The position numbers were made by a program, and so were the translations under genes. The notes beneath the pieces were generated by a model that saw only the letters and a list, made by a program, of their open reading frames with translations, did no database searches and was not told the origin of the DNA. Shown here in pieces: positions 6,924 to 14,018 of a DNA stretch of 24,561 nucleotides. This stretch comes from Ruminococcaceae bacterium UBA6845 (GTDB lineage Bacteria > Bacillota > Clostridia > Oscillospirales > Acutalibacteraceae). How positions within the stretch are numbered: position 1 is the stretch's first letter; each line of letters opens with the position of its first letter. Where the stretch lies: NCBI GenBank assembly GCA_002449395.1, contig DKDP01000030.1:31830-56390 (forward strand), given 5' to 3'.

Positions 6924-8869
6924 TATCTTATCTTAGCTCCGTTCGGCATTCCGTCGACGAATACGACCTTTGCCTCGTCCTTTGCGTCGGCGGCAAGGAT
7001 CATTCCGTTGCTCTCAACTCCGCAGAGTACGGCAGGCTTGAGGTTTGAAACGACGATGACCTTATGACCGATCAGATCCTCGGGTTTGTACCATTTTGCG
7101 ATTCCGCTGGCAACGATTCTCGGAGTTTTGCTTCCGTCGTCAAGGGTGAGCTTGAGGAGCTTTTTAGCCTTTTTAACAGGCTCACAGTCCTTGATCTCCG
7201 CAACCTTAAGCTCAACCTTTGCAAAGTCGTCAATACCGATTTTTGCCGGTCCCTCAGCCTCTTCAACCTCGGCGTTTTCCTCCTTGGCTGTCTCCTGAGC
7301 GGCTTCGGTTCTCGCCTCGATCTTCTCAAACATTTCCTTTGCGTCGATTCTTGCAAAGAGAGGCTCAGCCTTGCCTACAACTGTGCCGGCCTTGAGCGCA
7401 CCGAAAGCGGAAAGTGAATCGTAATCCTTTATATCCGTATTGAGCTGAGCAAGAATTTTATCCGAGGTCTCGGGCAGGAACGGAGAGAGGAGAACGGCGA
7501 TGAAACGGATGCTTTCGAGAAGATTGTAAAGCACCGTTCCGAGACGTCCTTTCTTTTCCTCGTCCTTGGCGAGTGCCCACGGGGTTGTTTCGTCAATATA
7601 TTTGTTGCAGCGCTTTGCAAGTGAGAAAATTGCGTCAAGCGTGTCGCTGACTCTGTATTCCGAAAGGAGTTTATCCACCTTGCCGACTGTCTCAACGGCA
7701 AGTGACCTGAGCTCGTTGTCAATATCCTCGGAAACGTCGCCGGGCTGGACAACACCGTCAAAATATTTGTTTGTCATGGCGACGGTACGGTTTACAAGGT
7801 TGCCGAGAGTGTTTGCAAGGTCGGCATTGTAACGCTCGATCATATTCTCGTATGTGATCGAACCGTCGGATGCGTAGGGCATTTCGGCAAGAAGATAATA
7901 TCTTACCGCATCGACGCCGAAGAGCTCGACAAGATCATCGGCATAGATAACATTGCCCCTTGATTTTGACATTTTGTCGGTGCCGAAAAGGAGCCACGGG
8001 TGACCGAATACCTGCTTCGGGAGCGGCTCGCCGAGAGCCATAAGCATAATCGGCCAGTAGATTGTATGGAAACGGACAATATCCTTGCCGATGATATGAA
8101 CGTCGGCAGGCCAGTATTTTTTGTACTGCTCGCTTGAACCGTCGGGATCGTAGCCGATACCCGTGATATAGTTTGCAAGGGCGTCAAGCCAAACGTAAAC
8201 GACGTGCTTCGGATCAAAGTCGACAGGGATACCCCACTTAAAGGATGTTCTGGAAACACAGAGATCCTGGAGACCGGGCTTGATGAAGTTGTTGAGCATC
8301 TCTTTCTTTCTGCTCTCGGGATAAATGAAGTTCTCATTGCTCTCAATGTATTCCTCAAGCTGTTTCTGATATTTTGACAGCTTCAGGAAGTAAGCCTCCT
8401 CACGGGCGGGCTTAACCTCACGGCCGCAGTCGGGGCACTTGCCGTCAACGAGCTGTGATTCCGTCCAGAACGACTCGCAGGGAGTGCAGTACATTCCCTC
8501 ATAGTGTCCCTTGTAGATATCCCCCTGATCATAGAGCTTCTTGAAGATTTTCTGAATTACCTTTTCGTGATCGGGGTCGGTTGTTCTGATAAATTTATCA
8601 TAGGTCGTGTTGAGAAGATCGCAGATTTCTCTGATTTCACCCGCAACTCTGTCAACGTGCTGTTTGGGCGTGATGCCCTCGGCGGCGGCGATCTCCTCAA
8701 TCTTCTGACCGTGCTCATCCGTGCCGGTCTGGAAGAAAACGTCGTAGCCCTGCAATCTCTTGTATCTTGCGATTGCGTCGGTCATTACGATCTCATAGCT
8801 GTTGCCGATATGCGGCTTACGTGAAGTGTAAGCGATGGCGGTCGTAATGTAAAATTTTCCTTTGCTCAT
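6923..8869 (-). CDS. metG: Methionyl-tRNA synthetase
   Basis: Charges tRNA-Met with methionine in the cytoplasm. The 648-residue protein has the class I HIGH motif as HIGN (residues 20-23) and KMSKS at 299-303. A zinc knuckle with two CxxC pairs sits around residues 125-145 (CTPC, CPDC). An alpha-helical anticodon domain follows, then an acidic linker rich in Glu and Ala. The C-terminal OB-fold (IDDFAKVELKVAEI to the end) is the dimerising tRNA-binding domain. The ATG at 8867-8869 is chosen because GAGGAGG lies just upstream and the family begins MxKxxFYITTAIAY. The frame stays open another 51 codons upstream, but that stretch is the T-box leader. Expression should rise when uncharged tRNA-Met accumulates. 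Confidence 0.97.
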   Translation of the reverse strand: MSKGKFYITTAIAYTSRKPHIGNSYEIVMTDAIARYKRLQGYDVFFQTGTDEHGQKIEEIAAAEGITPKQHVDRVAGEIREICDLLNTTYDKFIRTTDPDHEKVIQKIFKKLYDQGDIYKGHYEGMYCTPCESFWTESQLVDGKCPDCGREVKPAREEAYFLKLSKYQKQLEEYIESNENFIYPESRKKEMLNNFIKPGLQDLCVSRTSFKWGIPVDFDPKHVVYVWLDALANYITGIGYDPDGSSEQYKKYWPADVHIIGKDIVRFHTIYWPIMLMALGEPLPKQVFGHPWLLFGTDKMSKSRGNVIYADDLVELFGVDAVRYYLLAEMPYASDGSITYENMIERYNADLANTLGNLVNRTVAMTNKYFDGVVQPGDVSEDIDNELRSLAVETVGKVDKLLSEYRVSDTLDAIFSLAKRCNKYIDETTPWALAKDEEKKGRLGTVLYNLLESIRFIAVLLSPFLPETSDKILAQLNTDIKDYDSLSAFGALKAGTVVGKAEPLFARIDAKEMFEKIEARTEAAQETAKEENAEVEEAEGPAKIGIDDFAKVELKVAEIKDCEPVKKAKKLLKLTLDDGSKTPRIVASGIAKWYKPEDLIGHKVIVVSNLKPAVLCGVESNGMILAADAKDEAKVVFVDGMPNGAKIR

Positions 8870-8917
8870 TATATATCCTCCTCTGTTTATTATTGTCGTG
8901 TTAAGTGAAAAAATAGG

Positions 8918-8951
8918 TAAAAAAATACGCCTCAAAGATAACTTTGAGACG
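8918..8951 (-). terminator. T-box terminator of the metG leader
   Basis: On the minus strand CGTCTCAAAG-TTAT-CTTTGAGGCG gives a 10-bp stem with one G-U pair, followed by TATTTTTTT. It is the alternative to the antiterminator that contains the T-box sequence. Confidence 0.9.
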
Positions 8952-9151
8952 AGAATTAACCCGCGGTACCACTCAATTTGTAATCCATTTCGGAATACCA
9001 CTCGATGCTTTAACGCAGCCATACGGAAAGCCCTACTGTCGGTTCAGACTTTCGGCTCAAAAGCCATAGATCCTTGAAGCTCAACTGCCGACTCACACCA
9101 ACCGCCGACTCTCTGAAAAGCATTGCTCCGATCCTCTTTATCACAGCCGTT
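8918..9151 (-). promoter_or_regulatory. T-box leader, methionine specific
   Basis: Minus-strand leader of metG. Stem I shows the AG-bulge (TCAGAGAG), the GTCGGCGGTTGGTGTGAGTC arm with its GGTG loop, and a lower helix AAAG/CTTT. The specifier loop reads GGATCT-ATG-G, placing ATG (9065-9067) as the specifier codon. The T-box sequence GAGTGGTACCGCGG (8961-8974) carries TGGT, which pairs with an ACCA tRNA end, right for tRNA-Met. The competing terminator follows. Gene, specifier and discriminator all agree on methionine. Confidence 0.95.
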
Positions 9152-9157
9152 GCAAAA

Positions 9158-9186
9158 ATAATAACACCTTATGGGGAAAAAGTCAA
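9158..9186 (-). promoter_or_regulatory. Promoter of the metG T-box transcript
   Basis: Minus-strand TTGACT (9181-9186), 17-nt spacer, TATTAT (9158-9163). The predicted start near 9151 fits the beginning of T-box stem I. The -35 lies 2 bp from the stop codon of the upstream ECF gene, with no terminator between, so read-through from the coaX operon could also feed the T-box. Confidence 0.75.
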
Positions 9187-9188
9187 GG

Positions 9189-9818
9189 TCAGATAAGTTC
9201 TGCTTCGACCTCATCGGGATTGTTTTTCTGCTTCAGTCTTGTTTTTATGCACGGGACAAGTGTTCCGATTACTGTGCAGGCAAGCCACTCTATGTATGCG
9301 TTATAGGTTATCAGCGTTCTGATAATCCGAGTCGGATTCGATCCGAGATTTTGTATGTAGTCACTGCTGTAAAATGCCAGAAGAAGAGCCGCAACAAAAA
9401 ATACCGTGTTTAAAAATCCGCCGCTGAACGATGAAATTATATTTGCGAATATCTGTGAAGTATTTCTGCTGAACAGCTTATGAATCAGTCCGCAGCTAAG
9501 TCCCATGAGAGCTCTCGGTATGATACATACGAGGAGCGATAGAAACGGGCTTATGTGAATGAACGTCTGACCGAATGTGTAGCTCGGATCAAAGCAGTGT
9601 ATAAAGCTCGAAATTCCGAATACTGTTCCGAGATAAAATCCGCACATCGGTCCGTACTGCACCGCTCCGATTACCACGAGCAGCGGCAGAAATGTTATTG
9701 ATGCGTGCGGCATTTTCAGATATCCGAGCGGCGTGAGACTCATAATTACTATCAGTACAGTCAGCACCGCTATGGCAATAGGTTTTTCTTTTCCCTCACC
9801 TGTAAGTTTGCTTTTCAT
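9189..9818 (-). CDS. panT: ECF transporter S component, probably for pantothenate
   Basis: A 209-residue integral membrane protein with about six hydrophobic segments, the size and pattern of an energy-coupling-factor substrate-binding (S) subunit. Recognisable pieces are the early PLLVVIGAVQYGPMCGFYLG segment and the central IPRALMGLSCGLIHKLF, both typical of this family. It lies 2 nt after the coaX stop in the same operon. Since coaX phosphorylates pantothenate, the likely substrate is pantothenate (PanT-like); this is an inference from context. It must borrow the shared EcfA/A'/T module, which is not in this window. Weak GGAAGGG about 10 nt before the ATG. Confidence 0.8.
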   Translation of the reverse strand: MKSKLTGEGKEKPIAIAVLTVLIVIMSLTPLGYLKMPHASITFLPLLVVIGAVQYGPMCGFYLGTVFGISSFIHCFDPSYTFGQTFIHISPFLSLLVCIIPRALMGLSCGLIHKLFSRNTSQIFANIISSFSGGFLNTVFFVAALLLAFYSSDYIQNLGSNPTRIIRTLITYNAYIEWLACTVIGTLVPCIKTRLKQKNNPDEVEAELI

Positions 9819-9820
9819 TT

Positions 9821-10591
9821 TTAGTTACCCTTCCGTTTATAAATATTTTTCAAGCCCTCAAGAATAAGATTCTCGTCAAATACCGTCTTTCTCTCACAGT
9901 GTTTAACGATTTCTTCCGCAAGTCCTCCCGTGGCAACGGTTGTCGGGACATCCTTCCCAAAGTCCCTTTCCATTCGTGCCGTGAGTCCGTCGAGCATTGC
10001 CGCAGTGCCGAAAACCGTTCCCGATTTCATACAGTCAACCGTGTTTGTTCCGATTGATGTGGACGGTGCTTTCAGACTGACGGCGGGAAGCTGAGAGGTC
10101 TTTTTTGCAAGAGCCTCAAGCGAAATTCCTACGCCTGCCGAAATGGTACAGCCGAGGAATGTTCCGTCCTCGTCGATCAGGATGATCTTTGTCGCTGTGC
10201 CGAGATCGACTATAAAGCAGGGCAGGGGATATTTCTCAATCGCCGCAACCGAGGCAACCGCCAGATCCGCACCGAGAAAGCCCTCGGTGTTTGTGACGAT
10301 TTTAAGCCCCGTTCCGATGTCCGAGGTGAGAATATACGGCTTTACTCCCGTGACGGTTTCAACCGCATTCCCGACCGCATTGACAACCTCGGGAACGACG
10401 CTGCTTATGATTGCTCCAGAAAAGCCCTGACAGCTTGCGTTATGGAGTTTGAAGATGTTTAAAAGTTCAACGGAATACTGATCGCTCGTCCTCTTCCTGT
10501 CGGTTGCAAGACGTGAGGTGAAAAGTAGGTCGTCTCCCTCATAAATTCCCATTGTTATATTGGTATTTCCTATGTCAATTGTTAAAAGCAT
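9821..10591 (-). CDS. coaX: Type III pantothenate kinase
   Basis: Phosphorylates pantothenate with ATP, the first step of CoA synthesis; the type III enzyme needs a monovalent cation and is not inhibited by CoA. The ASKHA-fold phosphate loop is IDIGNTN (residues 5-11). The catalytic Asp is Asp109 in GADL (the family usually has GADR). The second phosphate motif is DLGTATK (129-135) and the adenosine-binding region AGVGISLEAL follows. Length is 256 residues, normal for CoaX. A GTG at 10600 could start the same frame, but the predicted transcription start is near 10602. The ATG at 10589-10591 has GGTGA 5 nt upstream, so the ATG is preferred. Confidence 0.95.
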   Translation of the reverse strand: MLLTIDIGNTNITMGIYEGDDLLFTSRLATDRKRTSDQYSVELLNIFKLHNASCQGFSGAIISSVVPEVVNAVGNAVETVTGVKPYILTSDIGTGLKIVTNTEGFLGADLAVASVAAIEKYPLPCFIVDLGTATKIILIDEDGTFLGCTISAGVGISLEALAKKTSQLPAVSLKAPSTSIGTNTVDCMKSGTVFGTAAMLDGLTARMERDFGKDVPTTVATGGLAEEIVKHCERKTVFDENLILEGLKNIYKRKGN

Positions 10592-10608
10592 ATTATTCAC
10601 CGTATAGA

Positions 10609-10637
10609 ATTATATTGGTTTTCAATCCAAAAGTCAA
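10609..10637 (-). promoter_or_regulatory. Promoter of the coaX-ECF operon
   Basis: Minus-strand TTGACT (10632-10637), 17-nt spacer, perfect TATAAT (10609-10614). The inferred start leaves only about 11 nt of 5' leader before the coaX ATG. Confidence 0.8.
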
Positions 10638-10736
10638 CTTTAATAACATAACAGCAATAAAAAACTGCATTTTTGGGACAAATCCCCAGTTTAGCACTGC
10701 CTATTTTTGTATATTTGCTGAAAAATTCTTTGCTTG

Positions 10737-10765
10737 TTGAAAAAAATGTTAAAATATGTTAGCAT
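10737..10765 (+). promoter_or_regulatory. Candidate promoter of the glycyl radical enzyme cluster
   Basis: TTGAAA (10737-10742), 17-nt spacer, TAGCAT (10760-10765), giving a short leader of about 15-18 nt before the activase ATG. The -10 is imperfect. No operator repeat was recognised near it. Confidence 0.45.
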
Positions 10766-10788
10766 AAACTAATATACGGAGGCTTATT

Positions 10789-11493
10789 ATGAAGATTTTA
10801 CAAAAGGGCTTTAATTATTCACAGGACGGTCCCGGAAACCGCCTTGTATATCATCTGCAGGGATGCAATTTCAGGTGTAAATGGTGCTCGAATCCCGAGA
10901 GTATGCCGCTTGATTCCGATAAGGCGGAGGATGTTCCGAACGATGCGGTTGTCGATGAAATCGAACGCAGCCGGATGATGTTTTTTGACGGCGGGGGAGT
11001 TACATTTACGGGCGGCGAGCCGACCTTACAGCCCGATGATCTTATATATGTATTGAAAAAGGCGCAGGCACTCGGAGTGAATACGGCGATTGAAAACAAC
11101 GGTTCGAGTCCGAGACTTTGCGAAATTTCCGATTATGTCGACTATATGATTATCGATATAAAGCATCCCGATGACGCTATACATAAAAAATATGTAGGGC
11201 ACAGCAACAGGATGTCGGTTGAAAATCTGATAAAGCTCTCCGGCAAGAGAAGTCAGCTTCATATAAGAATCCCGATGATAAACCACGTCAACACAGATCC
11301 CGAGCCATTTGCAGAGCTGTTCGGGAAAATGAATATGGGAAACGCCGTCGTTGAGATACTCGCATACCACGAATACGGCAAGTGCAAGTGGACGGAGGAA
11401 TACGAGATTACGGACGGATTTGTAAGCGATGAGCAGATTGAATTTTTCAAACGCAGGCTCGAAAAAGATAATATAAAAATATTATCAACCTGA
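10789..11493 (+). CDS. Glycyl radical enzyme activating enzyme (radical SAM), short form
   Basis: Uses a [4Fe-4S] cluster and S-adenosylmethionine to take a hydrogen from the glycine of its partner GRE, here surely the next gene. The cluster motif is C26-x3-C30-x2-C33, read as GCNFRCKWCSNPES, after the family's DGPGNR stretch. The SAM-binding GGEP is in GGGVTFTGGEPTLQ. The protein is 234 residues. The KWCSNPES wording is that of dehydratase-type activases, but the ferredoxin-like Cys-rich insertion those enzymes carry after this point is absent, so the length matches PflA and not the ~300-residue dehydratase activases. GGAGG precedes the ATG. It ends 17 nt before the GRE, in the same transcript. 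Confidence 0.93.
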   Translation: MKILQKGFNYSQDGPGNRLVYHLQGCNFRCKWCSNPESMPLDSDKAEDVPNDAVVDEIERSRMMFFDGGGVTFTGGEPTLQPDDLIYVLKKAQALGVNTAIENNGSSPRLCEISDYVDYMIIDIKHPDDAIHKKYVGHSNRMSVENLIKLSGKRSQLHIRIPMINHVNTDPEPFAELFGKMNMGNAVVEILAYHEYGKCKWTEEYEITDGFVSDEQIEFFKRRLEKDNIKILST

Positions 11494-11510
11494 CAGCAGG
11501 AGGTAACGGT

Positions 11511-13838
11511 ATGATATTTGACATTTATACACCCGAAAAAGTGACCGAAAAGGCAAAGGCGCTCTTTAAGCACGAGAGAGCCAAGGACAGACTTGACGGC
11601 TGGTTCATCGCCAAGGAAAAGGAGCTTCAGATTTACGACTCGCTTTCCGAATACGATGAGGAGGTCAAAAAGGCTCTTATAATCAAGGAAATCGTTAAGA
11701 ATATTCCGATTGACCTTGACGAAAATCAGATTTTCGCAGGCACTCAGGACGATTCCTTTGCACGAAGCTATGCGCTCATCAATCCGTCGTTCAAGGTTGA
11801 GGAGTTCGCAGGCTATTGCGACCCTGCCGCAGTTTTCGGCGATATCGTACCGAACGAGGAGTTCACCGAGGAGAGAATCAAGAAAGCCAAGGATGAATTT
11901 CTCAAGACGGAATACGCAAAGAAGCTCGAAAAAGTATATTCCGAGAGCGAGAGCTACACAAAGGAAGTTATCTATTTCTTTGAGCAGGTTACGGGACACC
12001 TTATCCCCGATTTCCGCTTTGCCTTGAAGCACGGACTCAAGGCTCTCATTGACGAGATGAAGGGCAAAGACGGCAACGGCTACAAGGCGTTCGTTATCGC
12101 TCTTGAGGCGGCGTGCGACCTTGCCGCAAAATATGAAAAATTAGCAAGAGAAAAGGCAGAAACACTCCCCGAGCCGCAGAAATCACAGTTCATTCTCATG
12201 GCTGATACGCTCAAAAAGGTTCCCTACAACGGAGCGGAAAATCTCTACGAGGCGATTCAGTCCTTTATCATACTGTGGCAGATGATGTGCCTTGAGCAGG
12301 CTCCGAATCCGTTCGCATTCTCCGTCGGAAACGCCGACAGAATTTTTGAACCGTACAGAAACGGTCTTGACCGTGACGAAACGGCGGCTTTGTTTAAGCA
12401 TTTCCTTGTTTTCTTCAACGTTGCGGACAGAAGCTGGGCAATCTCGCAGAATATTATCGTCAGCGGACGCAGTGTTTGCGGCGAGGATCTGACAAACCCG
12501 ACTACATATGCATTGCTTGACGCTTACTACGATATGAACCTGCCGCAGCCGATACTCTCGGTTAAGCTCCACAAGAACACCCCCAAAAAGCTCTACCGTG
12601 AGCTTGGCAGATTCTTCTTCTCACCCGGTGTTCTCACTCCGTCGATGTTCAACGATGATGCACTCTTTGAAACGCTCGGTTCACACGGCGTTGACGAAGA
12701 CGACCTCCCCGATATCGCAATCGCAGGCTGTCAGGAGCCGCTGATTATGGGCGAGGACAACGCCAACACGACCAACAGCTGGTTCAACCTGCCGAAAATT
12801 CTTGAAATGACCCTCACGGGCGGCTATTCGCTCATCACGGGCGAAAAGCTCTGTGACGTAGAAAAAGCTCCGCTCGAAAATATCCGTGAGGAATTCTATA
12901 AAAACGTGAAGTTCTTTGCTCACGAAATGGCTAAGTCCGCCAACGGCGCATCGGAGGCTATTTCAACTCAGCGTGTCCCGTTCCTCTCCTGCTTTATGGG
13001 CGGTCAGCGTAACGGAATCGACGCAAGAGACATTCACAGGCAGGGCACAAAATATAACGGAAGCGGCTGTCTTATTCACGGAACAACCGTTGTTGCCGAC
13101 TGCTTCGCCGCAATCGACAAGCTGCTTAAAGAGAGACCGCAGGACGCAGATAAGCTCATTCCTGCGCTCAAATCAGATTTTGTCGGCTATGAGGATTTGC
13201 GTGACTTCCTGCTCGGCGCAGATAAATACGGAAACAACATTGAAAAGGTTGACAACGAAGCAGGCGAGATCGCATCAAAGGTTGCAGACGTGGTTGCGAA
13301 CGAGAAAAACTATCTCGGCAATCCGTTCAGACCCGATTTCAGCACCCCATCAACCCACCTTCTTTACGGCTATTGGGTCGGCGCAACACCCGACGGCAGA
13401 AAGAGCCGTGATATGCTCAACTACGGCGTTGACCCGCTCTACGGCAGTGCCGAAAACGGACTCGGCTTCCGTGTGCTTTCAAATATGAAGATGCCGTTTG
13501 ACAAGTTCAACGGCGGCTACGCCTCACACCTCGGCGTTGACCCGAAGTATTTCAAGGCGAAAACATACGAGGACAAGGGCGTTGAATTCAGGGATAAAAT
13601 CGTAAATCCTCTGTTCTTCAATCCGCTTAAAGAGGGCGTTTCACCGTTCTACCTCTATGTTAACGTCACAACAGCCGAAATTCTCAGAAAGGTTCTCGCA
13701 GAGCCGGAGAAGTACGCCCCGAGCGGAGTATATATTATGAGAATCCACGGCACATTCGTAAACTTCCTCGACCTCTCACCCGCTATCCAGCAGGATATCA
13801 TTCGCCGCCTCGATCCTAAGTCGGCGAATTTGGAGTGA
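11511..13838 (+). CDS. Glycyl radical enzyme of unknown specificity (PFL/dehydratase superfamily)
   Basis: A 775-residue GRE. The thiyl-radical cysteine is Cys407 in AIAGCQEPLI; the Glu two residues on (Glu409) matches the base of dehydratases (GCVEP). Shared superfamily blocks are LPQPILSVKLHKNTP, TPSMFNDDALFETL, RQGTKYNGSG and GATPDGRK. The radical glycine is Gly747 in MRIHGTFVNFLDL, 28 residues from the C-terminus. Typical enzymes read RVAGYSA or RVSGYAV there, so the Tyr is replaced. Aligned without gaps to glycerol dehydratase as I remember it, the substrate Asp447 position is Thr421 and His446 is Thr420. His163 in TGHLIPDF may match the active-site His164. It is therefore not pyruvate formate-lyase (no Cys-Cys pair) and not a standard glycerol or propanediol dehydratase. 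Substrate unknown. AGGAGG precedes the ATG. No microcompartment genes adjoin. Confidence 0.92.
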   Translation: MIFDIYTPEKVTEKAKALFKHERAKDRLDGWFIAKEKELQIYDSLSEYDEEVKKALIIKEIVKNIPIDLDENQIFAGTQDDSFARSYALINPSFKVEEFAGYCDPAAVFGDIVPNEEFTEERIKKAKDEFLKTEYAKKLEKVYSESESYTKEVIYFFEQVTGHLIPDFRFALKHGLKALIDEMKGKDGNGYKAFVIALEAACDLAAKYEKLAREKAETLPEPQKSQFILMADTLKKVPYNGAENLYEAIQSFIILWQMMCLEQAPNPFAFSVGNADRIFEPYRNGLDRDETAALFKHFLVFFNVADRSWAISQNIIVSGRSVCGEDLTNPTTYALLDAYYDMNLPQPILSVKLHKNTPKKLYRELGRFFFSPGVLTPSMFNDDALFETLGSHGVDEDDLPDIAIAGCQEPLIMGEDNANTTNSWFNLPKILEMTLTGGYSLITGEKLCDVEKAPLENIREEFYKNVKFFAHEMAKSANGASEAISTQRVPFLSCFMGGQRNGIDARDIHRQGTKYNGSGCLIHGTTVVADCFAAIDKLLKERPQDADKLIPALKSDFVGYEDLRDFLLGADKYGNNIEKVDNEAGEIASKVADVVANEKNYLGNPFRPDFSTPSTHLLYGYWVGATPDGRKSRDMLNYGVDPLYGSAENGLGFRVLSNMKMPFDKFNGGYASHLGVDPKYFKAKTYEDKGVEFRDKIVNPLFFNPLKEGVSPFYLYVNVTTAEILRKVLAEPEKYAPSGVYIMRIHGTFVNFLDLSPAIQQDIIRRLDPKSANLE

Positions 13839-13862
13839 GAGAAGTCTTTTGAGATTTAATTA

Positions 13863-13984
13863 AGCCTCCCCTGATTGTTAGGGGAGGTGGCTTCGGCGGT
13901 TTGCGCCGAAGTCGGTGGGGTTAAGAACATTTTAAATCCCCACCACCGCAAGCGGTCCCCCTCCCCTTGCTTCAAGGGGAGGCT
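13863..13984. repeat. Multi-hairpin palindromic repeat, copy 1
   Basis: A 122-bp element with perfect 10-bp terminal inverted repeats (AGCCTCCCCT and AGGGGAGGCT). It contains a hairpin CCTCCCCT/AGGGGAGG, a perfect 8-bp hairpin CTTCGGCG/CGCCGAAG, an outer stem GGTGGGG/CCCCACC around a short variable core, the palindrome ACCGCAAGCGGT, and a last hairpin CCTCCCCTT/AAGGGGAGG. It encodes no protein and has no obvious target-site duplication. It fills most of the gap between the GRE and the kinase. Related copies lie at 16348 and 24414, all in the same orientation. Confidence 0.92.
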
Positions 13985-14018
13985 GATCGGAAGAAAGCCG
14001 TACAAAGGAGCCCACCCA

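Noticed and set aside
8870..9022. 51-codon N-terminal extension of methionyl-tRNA synthetase
   Set aside because: The stretch is the T-box leader, including its terminator; the AGGAGG and the family N-terminus place the start at 8869.
11511..13838. GRE as pyruvate formate-lyase (pflB)
   Set aside because: The active site has a single Cys followed by Gln-Glu-Pro and not the adjacent Cys-Cys pair of PFL, and the radical loop differs.
13875..14018. 48-codon N-terminal extension of the FGGY kinase
   Set aside because: It is a translation of repeat copy 1; the true start at 14019 has a strong ribosome binding site and begins just before the phosphate loop.
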